DNA of 64,000 nt from contig NZ_MWQH01000006.1 in assembly GCF_002210295.1 (NCBI RefSeq), positions 62,001 through 126,000 on the forward strand. Reading direction: 5' to 3'. Positions 46,630 through 55,200 of this stretch are shown here, one piece after another. The stretch is from Fibrobacter sp. UWB5. GTDB taxonomy: Bacteria; Fibrobacterota; Fibrobacteria; Fibrobacterales; Fibrobacteraceae. The position numbers and the translations under genes were made by a program. Within the stretch, counting starts at the first letter, position 1, and each line of letters opens with the position of its first letter. The notes under the pieces are model-generated. The model was not told the DNA's origin, did no database searches, and saw only the letters and a program-made list of their open reading frames with translations.

Positions 46630-47814
46630 ATGAAAAATTGTAGAAAAGTGATTGCGACGAAGTGGTTGAAGCATATCATAAACACTAATAATGTCATTGC
46701 GAGCACGGAGTGCGCGGCAATCTCTATTATACTTGCTTTGTTTTTAGCCGCCTGTGATGACAGTTCCAGCGGAGCCGGACCGGACCCGGTAGCGGAAGTT
46801 TCGTCCTCTAGTGGCGATGATGCAATCTCCTCGAGTTCCGTTACGGACAAAGGAACATCTTCCGGTGGCAGTTCGAGGTCCTCTAGTTCTGTAAGTGGCA
46901 AGAATAGTAGCTCCTCAGTGGTGAAGTCTAGTAGTTCTTTTTCTATTGTTGATTGGCATATACCTTGTGAAGGTGGATCCGGTATTTGGGAAATTGACGA
47001 TGAAAAGTATGTATGTGAAGAAGGTTTTCTTGTCCCTTACATTCCGCCTTCTAGTAGTAGTTCTTCTAGTGCAAAGACTTATCCGTACAAGGATAAATTC
47101 AAAGAAGACAGTGTCTTTAACGAAGAGAAATCGTATGGAACTTTCAAAGACCCGCGTGATGGGCAGGAATATAGGACCATCGTTATAAAAACTAAGTCTG
47201 CGACATCACCTGAGTTTGAAGTGTTTGCTCAAAATTTGAATTATGGTACCCAGGTGAATCTTGGAACGACTGTTTTTGATGATAATGAGGTTGAAAAATT
47301 CTGCTATGACGATGATCCCTGGTATTGCGAGCATTATTTTGGAGGCTTATATTCTTGGAGCGAAACATTTGGACTCCCTAGGGCGTGTGATAGTGTGTGG
47401 ACTGGAACGACGCCGAATTGTCCTGATTCCATTGCGACGGGAATAAAATCTGTTTATGATTGGAATTATCTTCAAATTCAAGGAATATGTCCGGAGGGTT
47501 GGCATGTGATGAATGAAAATGAATGGCGTGCCATGATTCGAGGTGAAGAATCTGCATATAGATCTATATCGTTAGCTTCAGAGGGTGTAAATAGTAATGG
47601 CTTTTCTGCTTTGTTTGGGGGTGGTGGATATAACGACCAAAAAGGATGTCGGTATGATCATGTTGGAGAATATGGTCGCTATTGGTTACCCAAGGAAAAT
47701 TCTGATCAGGTGGCTTTCGAGATTTTTTTGGATAAATCAGAATGGAATATAGCTCGGTTAGGAAAAGTTTATGGCCTATCTGTTCGCTGTGTGAAGGACT
47801 ATTCCTCATTGTAG
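46630..47814 (+). CDS. FISUMP-domain lipoprotein 2, signal peptide containing a palindromic element
   Basis: The 394-residue protein has the same plan as the one at 45208: lipobox LAAC, Ser-rich linker (about 45-105), Cys module (CEGGSGIWEIDDEKYVCEEG), and a FISUMP domain (about 160-394) with TFKDPRDGQEYRTI, FAQNLNYG, CYDDDPWYCEHYFGGLYSWS, GICPEGWHVMNENEW and GLSVRCVKDY. The N-region is unusually long (about 40 residues before the lipobox) because a palindrome (46693-46723) is read in frame as IASTECAAI. CGGAG precedes the ATG. The 3' half uses more A/T-rich codons than its neighbour, suggesting separate ages. Confidence 0.88.
   Translation: MKNCRKVIATKWLKHIINTNNVIASTECAAISIILALFLAACDDSSSGAGPDPVAEVSSSSGDDAISSSSVTDKGTSSGGSSRSSSSVSGKNSSSSVVKSSSSFSIVDWHIPCEGGSGIWEIDDEKYVCEEGFLVPYIPPSSSSSSSAKTYPYKDKFKEDSVFNEEKSYGTFKDPRDGQEYRTIVIKTKSATSPEFEVFAQNLNYGTQVNLGTTVFDDNEVEKFCYDDDPWYCEHYFGGLYSWSETFGLPRACDSVWTGTTPNCPDSIATGIKSVYDWNYLQIQGICPEGWHVMNENEWRAMIRGEESAYRSISLASEGVNSNGFSALFGGGGYNDQKGCRYDHVGEYGRYWLPKENSDQVAFEIFLDKSEWNIARLGKVYGLSVRCVKDYSSL
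46693..46723. repeat. GTCATTGCGAGC...GCGGCAATCT palindromic element within a signal peptide
   Basis: ATTGC/GCAAT and GCAC/GTGC pair around a short centre, giving the common interspersed palindrome GTCATTGCGAGC...GGCAATCT. It lies entirely inside the coding sequence of the FISUMP lipoprotein at 46630. Confidence 0.75.
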
Positions 47815-47861
47815 ATAAACTAAAATCTGAATTTATAATCTGAAAAATTTAACAAAAAAAA

Positions 47862-47878
47862 GGCTTTGGGGAAAAGCC
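47862..47878 (+). promoter_or_regulatory. Hairpin before LEPR-XLL mini-ORF 2
   Basis: GGCTTT and AAAGCC form a 6-bp stem with loop GGGGA, directly before AAGGGAG and the start codon at 47894. It matches the hairpin at 46341-46359 in place and sequence. Read on the minus strand it is followed by seven T residues. Confidence 0.5.
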
Positions 47879-47893
47879 CTAAGGGAGTTATTT

Positions 47894-47989
47894 ATGTCAA
47901 AGAAGAACATCAAGAGTAATAAGAAAAAGTCCGTTCGTGGCAATTATAAAATTGAGGCGTTAGAACCTCGTTTGATGATGGACGCTTAA
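47894..47989 (+). CDS. LEPR-XLL mini-ORF 2 (31 residues)
   Basis: ATG 47894 has a clear ribosome binding site (AAGGGAG). The product is a Lys-rich start (MSKKNIKSNKKKSVRGNY) followed by KIEALEPRLMMDA and a stop. It therefore encodes the LEPR-XLL motif and nothing else, ending exactly where the motif ends. It is the counterpart of the 82-residue ORF at 46372 and follows a FISUMP lipoprotein in the same way. It may be a remnant truncated by a stop codon, or a real peptide. Confidence 0.55.
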   Translation: MSKKNIKSNKKKSVRGNYKIEALEPRLMMDA

Positions 47990-48089
47990 CCCCACCCCAA
48001 AATCAACCACCCCGCACCCCAACACGCCGACATCTCAAGAAAAATGCTATAAAAATGCGCTTTTACAATGAATTCGGCATTTTTCTTCC

Positions 48090-48158
48090 AAAAATACAAA
48101 ACAGAATTGAACAAAAATACAAAACAAAACTTGACAATTTTACAAAACGAATTGTCTT
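48090..48158. repeat. Tandem repeat, 3 x 23 nt
   Basis: Units begin at 48090, 48113 and 48136. The first two share AAAAATACAAAACA and a TTGAC-like end; the third is diverged (AATTTTACAAAACG). Confidence 0.6.
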
Positions 48159-48184
48159 AATTGGCAACCTTAGTGATCAACTAA

Positions 48185-48230
48185 TTTTTTTTTGGGGGGG
48201 GGGGCTTCCCAAAATTGATTCGCAGGGTGT
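48185..48230 (-). pseudogene. Homopolymer tract plus remnant of a secreted-enzyme 3' end
   Basis: Nine T and eleven G residues (48185-48204) abut a copy of the 3' coding end of the GH43 gene. On the minus strand 48230-48207 reads TLRINFGK, the same ending as the enzyme at 48488. In this copy the reading frame continues into the G tract instead of stopping. Confidence 0.55.
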
Positions 48231-48443
48231 TACCTTTTTCCATAAAAAATGCCCCAAAAATTGCTTTTTTTCAAAAATCAAGTATTGAAACGCTATGTGT
48301 TTATTGTGGAAAAATTTCAAAAGTATATAGACGATTTTATAGAAGGTTTGAGCAAGGAGCCTTTGCCTCCTAAATACAATTTTTCGTCATTAACCTTTTA
48401 TCGAAGTTATTTGATAAAAACGGCCAAATAGAGCAAAAAATGA

Positions 48444-48470
48444 AAAAATCCTCCGCAGGGGAGGATTTTT
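48444..48470. terminator. Bidirectional terminator after the GH43-CBM6 gene
   Basis: AAAATCCTCC and GGAGGATTTT pair with a 5-nt loop, with A and T runs on both sides. It serves the minus-strand GH43 gene. Confidence 0.8.
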
Positions 48471-48487
48471 AATGCGGGGGGAGGAGG

Positions 48488-50596
48488 TTATTTCCCGAAA
48501 TTGATTCGCAGGGTCTGTCCGGCGGCATTCCTAATCACATAGGCTCCGCCCTGGTAGCCGGCAGTCTTGAGTCCGGCCTTAAGGTCCGTGAGCGTTGCGC
48601 CAGCGTTCAGGCGGATGTTCCCGAGTTCGGAGCCCATCAGGTCGAACACCCTGTAGCTGCCTGCGGCCCTTGCGAAAGCATTTACCATGCCCGCGGCTCC
48701 GGCGGCGATTTTCGGCACAATGCCCGTGGTTCCGTTCCTGATGTCCTCAGCGCTGCCTTCGCTTTCGCCAAAAGCAATCCAGTCGAGGTTCACGTAGTCG
48801 CTTGTCACCATCAACTTGAGCACGTGTTCGCCCGTGGTGAGTTCCTTGGTGGTCGTTCCCTTGAAGGTGCCGTAGGTGTCGAAATCCCCGGTGCCCGTGA
48901 GCGCGAGGGTGTCGGTAATCGGCTCGTCATCCATGAACAGGCGCACGCCGGTGTTGTCCATGCCGCTAGCGTAACTGAGCTCGAAGGGGAGCTTCCCGCC
49001 GGCCTGCACGTTCACGGTGTATTCCAGCCATTCGCCCTTCTGCGTGTAGCCCACGGCAAATCCGTCGCCGTTCTTCACGATGTCCACGCGGTCTTCGCGG
49101 TATTCGCCGCCCTGGTTCTTGGTGTCCATGTCGTAGTAAGCCTTGCCCGCACCGCCCACATCGTAGTTCTCGAAGTCGATGAAGTTGGCCGTGCCCTCGA
49201 CCTTCGCGCCCACAACCGGCAAATTGCATTTTGCCTCGGGGTCGTTGAGTTTCGCCTTGCAGAACGGCCCCTGAGGAACTGCGGTCTTGCTGTCTTCAAA
49301 TTCCCAGTAATCGGCTTCGAAATCACCTGCGAACATGAAGAATACATCATGCTTGCCAACTGCACCTTCGGCAGGCACGGTCACCAGACCGTCCTTACTG
49401 AATTCAGCCTTGGCAACCACGGGGCCATCCACCTTGTCCAGGCGAACCGTAACGGAGGATGCCCTCTTAACGCTCAAAACGGAAGCCGAGAAGGATTCTG
49501 CGCCGACGTCACCGAATTCCACGCCGCTAATCTTGGTGTACTTGCCTTCGGTAAGGTTGGTGATGACCGTATTGCCGGCGGTACCGCTCTTACGGACCCT
49601 CACGTCTTCGCCCCACGACATGGTTTCCGCTTCCACGCGCTTGTACGGGTCAAAATCTTCCAGCTGGGCCACGCCATTGTCCGGCCACCACTCAATCTTC
49701 TGGATGGTTCCGTCGGCATTATACTTCATCTCGGCAACGCCAACAGAACGGCGTTCCTTGTGCTGGAACTTAAGGCCCATTTTATCGGATTTCTGGTGCC
49801 AAAGCTGGTAATGATGGCCAAAAACGTATGATTTCCCCTTGTAATCCACAATTCCCGGGTGGTTTCCATTACTGCGGGAGGAATGAGGCATAATGTCGCC
49901 CTTGTAGGTCCAGGGGCCCGTGGGGGAGTCGCTCATGGCGTAACCGATGCCTTCGGCACAGCAGGTGGAAGCAAAAGCCATATAGTAATGTTTATCGTGC
50001 TTGTAGAGCCAAGGGCCTTCCTGGTAATCCTTGATCTTGGGGTAGGTAACAATATTGCCGGAAGTACTGATCATGTCTTCGTTAAGCTTGATCATATAGA
50101 GGTCGGGATTTCCCCAGTACAAATAGGCCTGGCCGTCATCATCCACCCATACGGTGGGGTCGATGTCGTTCCAATGTTGCCGCTGCCAAACCAAGGCCTT
50201 GTTCAGAGGTTCCTTGAAGGGGCCGTAGGGACTATCTGCCACCAAGACGGAAATGCCGTTGCCGTGAATGGGGACGTACATGTACCATTTGCCATTGCGA
50301 AACACAACCTGCTCGGCCCAAGCGCCATTGGTCTTAGTACTCCACTGGATATCGTTCAGGGAGGCCACAGCCCCGTGGCTAGTCCAGTTGACCATGTCTG
50401 TAGACGTGTGTAACAGCCAGTCGTACATGACGAACCCTTCGGCATTGTCCTCGTCGTGGGTCGTGTACAGGTAAACCGTATCCCCATGGACATAGGGCGC
50501 CGGGTCACACGTGTAGTTGGTTGTAATGATTGGTTGCTGGGCAAAGGCCATTCCAGCCAAAGCCAATACAGAAGTAACGGATAAAATATTTTTCAT
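48488..50596 (-). CDS. Secreted GH43 glycosidase with CBM6 and C-terminal tail
   Basis: The 702-residue protein has a signal peptide (MKNILSVTSVLALAGMAFAQ). The GH43 five-bladed propeller (about 22-325) shows the catalytic-base region CDPAPYVHGDTVYLYTTHDE, DIDPTVWVDDDGQAYLYWGN and the acid region YQEGPWLYKHDKHYYMAFA. A CBM6-like beta-sandwich (about 330-440) and a second one (about 470-605, ending YVNLDWIAFGE) follow. The C-terminal tail (FDLMGSELGNIRLNAG ... LRINFGK) resembles type IX-like sorting domains. This architecture is typical of arabinofuranosidase/xylosidase enzymes acting on arabinoxylan. GGAG precedes ATG 50596. It lies in the accessory DNA between dnaK and grpE. Confidence 0.93.
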   Translation of the reverse strand: MKNILSVTSVLALAGMAFAQQPIITTNYTCDPAPYVHGDTVYLYTTHDEDNAEGFVMYDWLLHTSTDMVNWTSHGAVASLNDIQWSTKTNGAWAEQVVFRNGKWYMYVPIHGNGISVLVADSPYGPFKEPLNKALVWQRQHWNDIDPTVWVDDDGQAYLYWGNPDLYMIKLNEDMISTSGNIVTYPKIKDYQEGPWLYKHDKHYYMAFASTCCAEGIGYAMSDSPTGPWTYKGDIMPHSSRSNGNHPGIVDYKGKSYVFGHHYQLWHQKSDKMGLKFQHKERRSVGVAEMKYNADGTIQKIEWWPDNGVAQLEDFDPYKRVEAETMSWGEDVRVRKSGTAGNTVITNLTEGKYTKISGVEFGDVGAESFSASVLSVKRASSVTVRLDKVDGPVVAKAEFSKDGLVTVPAEGAVGKHDVFFMFAGDFEADYWEFEDSKTAVPQGPFCKAKLNDPEAKCNLPVVGAKVEGTANFIDFENYDVGGAGKAYYDMDTKNQGGEYREDRVDIVKNGDGFAVGYTQKGEWLEYTVNVQAGGKLPFELSYASGMDNTGVRLFMDDEPITDTLALTGTGDFDTYGTFKGTTTKELTTGEHVLKLMVTSDYVNLDWIAFGESEGSAEDIRNGTTGIVPKIAAGAAGMVNAFARAAGSYRVFDLMGSELGNIRLNAGATLTDLKAGLKTAGYQGGAYVIRNAAGQTLRINFGK

Positions 50597-50643
50597 CTTA
50601 ATCTCCAAACATGTTTTACACCAGAGATAAAGATATATCGCGA

Positions 50644-50667
50644 AAAGCCCCGCGGAATACCACGGGG
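50644..50667 (-). terminator. Terminator of grpE
   Basis: CCCCGCGG and CCACGGGG (50648-50667) form an 8-bp stem with one mismatch; the minus strand continues CTTTTCG. Confidence 0.6.
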
Positions 50668-50718
50668 TTAATTTGTCATTGACATTTTTTCAAAAGGGGG
50701 CGGGGGAGTCTCGTGGAA

Positions 50719-51396
50719 TTACTTGCCGGACGAGACAATCACCTTCGCGGTCTTCAAGATTTTGTTCTTGAGCTTGTAGCCCTTCTGGAACACGGTGACC
50801 ACGTGGCCTTCGGGCACGGTCTCGCTGGGCTGCTGCATCAGGGCTTCGTGCATGTTCGGGTCGAATTCCGCGCCTGTCGGGTCGATTTGCTCGAGGCCCG
50901 CGTCGGTCAAAATCTTTGCGAACTGGTTGTAGATCATCTGCATGCCTTTTTCGAAGGCTTCCAAATCCTGGGCCTTGTTTTCGCTGGCGAAGGCGCGCTC
51001 GAAGTTGTCCTGCACTTCGGAGAGTTTTTCCAGGAGCTTGCCGTTCGCGGTCTCGATGAGTTCGAGCTGTTCCTTGGCGGTGCGGCGGCGGTAGTTGTCG
51101 AATTCGGCCATCAGGCGCAAGTTGCGGTCGTTTGCATCGGCAAGGGCGGCCTTGAGGGCTGCAGTCGGGTCTTCGGCAGAGGGGGCGGCTTCGGCAGGTT
51201 CTGCCGGCTGTTCGGCAGAGGCTTCGGCGGGCTTGTCAGCGGCTGCTTCGTCCTGGGCTTCGCCAGCAGCCTGGTCCGCGGCCTTGTTGGCCTCGGCTTC
51301 CATCTTCATGGCTTCTTCGGCGGCCTTGAGCACGTCTGCTTCGAATTTTGCCTTTTCTTCTGCGGTCGGTTCCTGCTGATTCAAATCTTCTGCCAT
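50719..51396 (-). CDS. grpE: Nucleotide exchange factor GrpE
   Basis: The 225-residue protein has a long Ala/Glu/Pro-rich acidic N-terminus (about 1-80), then the GrpE coiled coil (AEFDNYRRRTAKEQLELIE) and the C-terminal beta domain with NPxxHEALMQ-like FDPNMHEALMQQPSETVPEG and VFQKGYKLKNKILKTAKV. It exchanges ADP for ATP on DnaK. The N-terminal extension is longer than in most homologues. It is on the same strand as dnaK and dnaJ but separated from them by about 5.8 kb of accessory genes. Confidence 0.96.
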   Translation of the reverse strand: MAEDLNQQEPTAEEKAKFEADVLKAAEEAMKMEAEANKAADQAAGEAQDEAAADKPAEASAEQPAEPAEAAPSAEDPTAALKAALADANDRNLRLMAEFDNYRRRTAKEQLELIETANGKLLEKLSEVQDNFERAFASENKAQDLEAFEKGMQMIYNQFAKILTDAGLEQIDPTGAEFDPNMHEALMQQPSETVPEGHVVTVFQKGYKLKNKILKTAKVIVSSGK

Positions 51397-51614
51397 TTCT
51401 AAAAAATCCTTTTAAAATGCCTCACATTGATATGGTGGGGCGCTGTTTTACATTTTCCGTGCCATATTTAGCAATTTTCATGCCAAGTGCAAAGATTAGA
51501 AAGTTGTTTTGTTTTGAAACGTACAACGACTTTTTTACAATTATTTGAACAAAAATGCTTTTTCATGAAAAAAGAGTATATCTTTGTAAATAAAAGTTAT
51601 AAGAAGGACTCCTT

Positions 51615-52151
51615 ATGAATACAGAAACACCGAATCGTGGCCCAAATCCGGCCCAAATGAAGGCTGTTGGCTTGAAAATTTCATTCATGATGGCCTTATG
51701 GATGAGCTTTACGCTCAGCATATTTGGTACCGCTACGGCTGAACGCCCTGCCGGCATGCCTTTGGCCCCTATTATTATAGGTTGGTTCGGCAGCTTTGTC
51801 TTGAGCTTTGTGGTGAGCTTCGGCATCGGTTTTATTGTTCCGATGGGTAAGATTAACGCCGCTCTTGGCCGGAAATTCCACCTGACTCCGCATAAAATGA
51901 CGACTCACATCATTGAAACTTTTGTTTCTAACCTGATTTATACGCCGCTCATGACCGCCGTCATGGTGACTTTTGCATTCTTTGTGCTCATGCCGCCCGA
52001 TCATAAGCCGCCCTTTTTGCCCATGTTCGTAGGTTCTCAAATTGCCTGTTTTGTATTCGGCTATCTCATGATATTCATTGCCATGCCGTTTATTGCCAAA
52101 AAGGCCTTCAAATCGGCAGGAATTGGCATGCCGCCCAAGCCTCAGCAATGA
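51615..52151 (+). CDS. Four-helix membrane protein, possibly duplicated DUF2798
   Basis: The 178-residue protein has four hydrophobic helices arranged as two similar pairs (about 18-80 and 105-165). Each pair has a first helix with MxxxMxxxFxF, then a loop, and a second helix ending in FI-P or MPFI (SFGIGFIVPMG; IFIAMPFIAKKAF), a pattern like DUF2798 membrane proteins. AAGGACT precedes the ATG. Function is unknown. Confidence 0.65.
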   Translation: MNTETPNRGPNPAQMKAVGLKISFMMALWMSFTLSIFGTATAERPAGMPLAPIIIGWFGSFVLSFVVSFGIGFIVPMGKINAALGRKFHLTPHKMTTHIIETFVSNLIYTPLMTAVMVTFAFFVLMPPDHKPPFLPMFVGSQIACFVFGYLMIFIAMPFIAKKAFKSAGIGMPPKPQQ

Positions 52152-52201
52152 GTTAAATATTGGTTACATAGCTAACTTGCAAATAGATTATTTCGGATAT
52201 T

Positions 52202-52229
52202 CCCTAGTGTAATAAACTAGGGATTTTTT
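52202..52229 (+). terminator. Terminator after the membrane protein
   Basis: CCCTAGT and ACTAGGG form a 7-bp stem with a 7-nt loop, followed by ATTTTTTT. Confidence 0.85.
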
Positions 52230-52293
52230 TAAATTTCACTTTGGAAGTTTTATTCATCCTTTTTATAAGGTTTAATTTTTCAGAAGGCATAAT

Positions 52294-55200
52294 ATGTGGA
52301 AAACTAAGGGTGCGATCCGATATTTTTTGTCCATCCTTGCGATGACCTTTGTTCAGATGGGTGTGTTCATTTACGCCCAGAAGATTTTGTCCGGGTCTTT
52401 CACCAACGTAGAATCGGGGCAGACATGGCAAGCGTTCATGCTGCAAATTTTCTTCCTCGCTCCGTACATCTTGATGGTTTTCTTTGCGGGCTTTTTCACC
52501 AATAAGTTCTCGAAGAACAAGGTGCTTGCCTGGTCGGCGCTATTCATGACGGTATTCGTGATTGCGCAGGCGATACTCGTTTCTTGCAATTGCCCGCGCG
52601 TGGCGTTCTGGCTGTCTATTGGCCTGAGCTGTGGTTTTGCGGTGCATAGTGCCGCCAAATACGGTATTCTAAAGGAAATGTTCGGCGTTCGCAACCTGAG
52701 TTTTGCGAATGCTTTTTTGCAGATTTTTGGTCTGGGAGGCATCATTTGCGCCTCTTGGCTTGCCGTGGTGGGCGTGAACCTGATTAACCTGGAGTCGCTG
52801 CATTCTTATGCGGCCGTGAATTTCATTACCAGCAAGTCCATTGTAATTCCCTGGATTTTGGCCAGTGTAGCCGTCCTCGGTACGGTGGCCAGTTTCTTGG
52901 TGCCCAAGGTCAAGTACGAAAACCCGAACGTGAATATCGAAAACGTCAAGAAGCACTTGAGCTTGGGTTGGCGCGTGCCGACACTCCGTGCCTCGATTAT
53001 CGCACTTTCGATGTTCTGGGCCTTGGCCCAGGTGTTCGTGCTCATGTATCAGGACGTTTCGGGTTCCAACGATATCGATACGATCCAGAATTACCTGGCA
53101 TTTGCAATTGCCGGTTTGATGGTGGGCTCCATTATTGCCGCCACCAAATCCCGCGACTTTATTGAAACGGGCTTTATCCCGATGGGCATGATTGGCGTGT
53201 CCGTGTGCATGTTCCTGGTGCCGTTCTTTGTGCACCCGGTGGCTCTTGTGGTGCTTTATTCATTGACTGGTGTGTTCGGAGGCCTGTTCCTGGTGCCGGT
53301 GAATGCCCTGTTGCAATATAATACGCGCCCAAACAACTCGGGCTCGGTGCTTGCGCTAGCGAACATGATCCAGGCAATCGTGCTGATTGTATTCCTGTTC
53401 CTATTCTCGGCTTTCGTGCGTTACACCGATATCGAACCGCAGCGTTACTTCCTTGGTATCGCCATTATTTCGATGCTCGTGTTCGTATGGACGATTTCGA
53501 ACTTGCCGCAGGCATTGCTCCGTTCGATGCTGAAGCTCGTGTTCAACCGCTACAAAATCCGCGTTTTGGGCGTGCAGAACATTCCGAACGAAGGTCCGGT
53601 GCTTTTGGTAGGCAACCATCACAGCTTTATTGACTGGGCCATGCTCCAGATGGCATCTCCGCGAGCTCTTTGCATTGCAAGCAACAAGGACCACTTTGAA
53701 AGATGGTATTTGCGTGCCGTGTTGAAGCGCTTGGGCATGATCCGTATTGACAACAATAATCCCAAAGAGGCAATGGACAAAATCCACGAAGCCCTCTTGG
53801 CGGGCAAGGCCGTGGTGATTTTCCCGACGGGCGAAGTGTCCAAGTCCCCGCATGTGGAACCGTTCACTATCGACTATTCGTCGGCCGTAGACGATACCCA
53901 CGCCATGATTATCCCGTTCTATATTCAGGGCCTGTGGGGGTCAAACTATAGTTACAGTGGCTCCGATATGTATGGAGCCTCTGCTGAACGTGCGGTAACA
54001 GTTGCCTTTGGCAAGGCGATTCCCGCCAATACGCCGCCTAACGAAATTCGTGCCATTGTCCGTCAAATCTCGATTGATGCCTGGAAATATGCGGTCAAGT
54101 TCGTGCGCCCGATTGCGGCCTCTTGGATTCGCACCTGCAAGCGCTATGTGAAGCATGGTCCGGCAATCTATAATACCGATGGCGGCCACTTCTCGGGTTA
54201 CAAGTTGATGGGTGCCGTGATGGCATTCCGCGGGCTATTGAAGCATAAGCTGGACAAGGACGAACAGAACATCGGCATTATGCTTCCGCCGAGCCCTGCC
54301 GGCGTGATTGTGAACCTGGTGCTCTGGGTCATGGGCAAGACGAACGTGAACCTGAATTACACTTCGTCTGTAGATAACGTGAAGTATTGCTGCGAAAAGG
54401 CTGATGTCAAGACCGTTATTTCGAGTAAGCAGTTTATCCAGAAGCTCAAGGGTCGCGGAAACGACTATTCTAAAGTTGCCTCGGACAAGGTCCGTATTCT
54501 TTACGCTGAAGACCTGATGAAAGAAATCCCGAAGGCAAAGATTGCTGCCCTCCTGGTGACCTGCATTATATTGCCCTCTTGGCTTATCCGCTGTATTTTC
54601 TGCAAGCGCACAAGCATCGACGATACCGCCGTAATCGTGTTCAGTTCGGGTTCCGAAGGTACGCCGAAGGGGGTATTGCTGAGCCACCGCAACCTGATGG
54701 GTAATATCCAGCAGCTCGCTTGTATTTTGAATGTGAGCCGTGGCGACGTGATGCTTTCGGAACTTCCGCTGTTCCATAGCTTTGGTTTGACAGTCACGAC
54801 ACTTTTGAACCTGACCGAAGGTTGCCCGATTGTAGCCGTGGCAGACCCGACGGACGTGAAGACGATGGCCCGCGTGTGTGCCGAATTCCATGTGACCTGC
54901 ATGGTGGCGACCCCGACCTTCTTGCGAGCATTCACCGTAAGCCGCTATGTGCATCCGCTCGTGTTCAAGTACGTGCGCGTGATTATTGCCGGTGCTGAAG
55001 CCTTGCGCCCCGAACTTGCAACCGCATTCCGCCTCAAGTTCGGTAAGGAAATCTACGAAGGCTACGGCTGTACCGAAACGGCTCCGGTGGCCTCGGTAAA
55101 TACTGAAAATACGCTTCGTAACGACTATATGACGCTCCAAGTGAACAACAAGCCTGGTACGGTGGGACCGGCCCTGCCTGGAACCCAATTCCTGATTGTT

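Larger units (their letters stand above)
47990..48487. other. AT-rich, low-coding-quality region with decayed sequence
   Basis: The roughly 500 bp between the second mini-ORF and the GH43 gene are markedly AT-rich. They hold a 3 x 23-nt tandem repeat, a T9G11 tract, a stray copy of a secreted-enzyme 3' end, and two weak plus-strand open frames (48055-48288 and 48249-48431) with no recognisable domain and no good ribosome binding sites. I regard it as a degraded or recombined region. Confidence 0.55.

Noticed and set aside
48055-48431. Two short plus-strand ORFs (77 and 60 codons)
   Set aside because: No domain, poor initiation sites, A/T-driven composition, and one crosses the T9G11 tract. 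Kept only as a note in the region entry.
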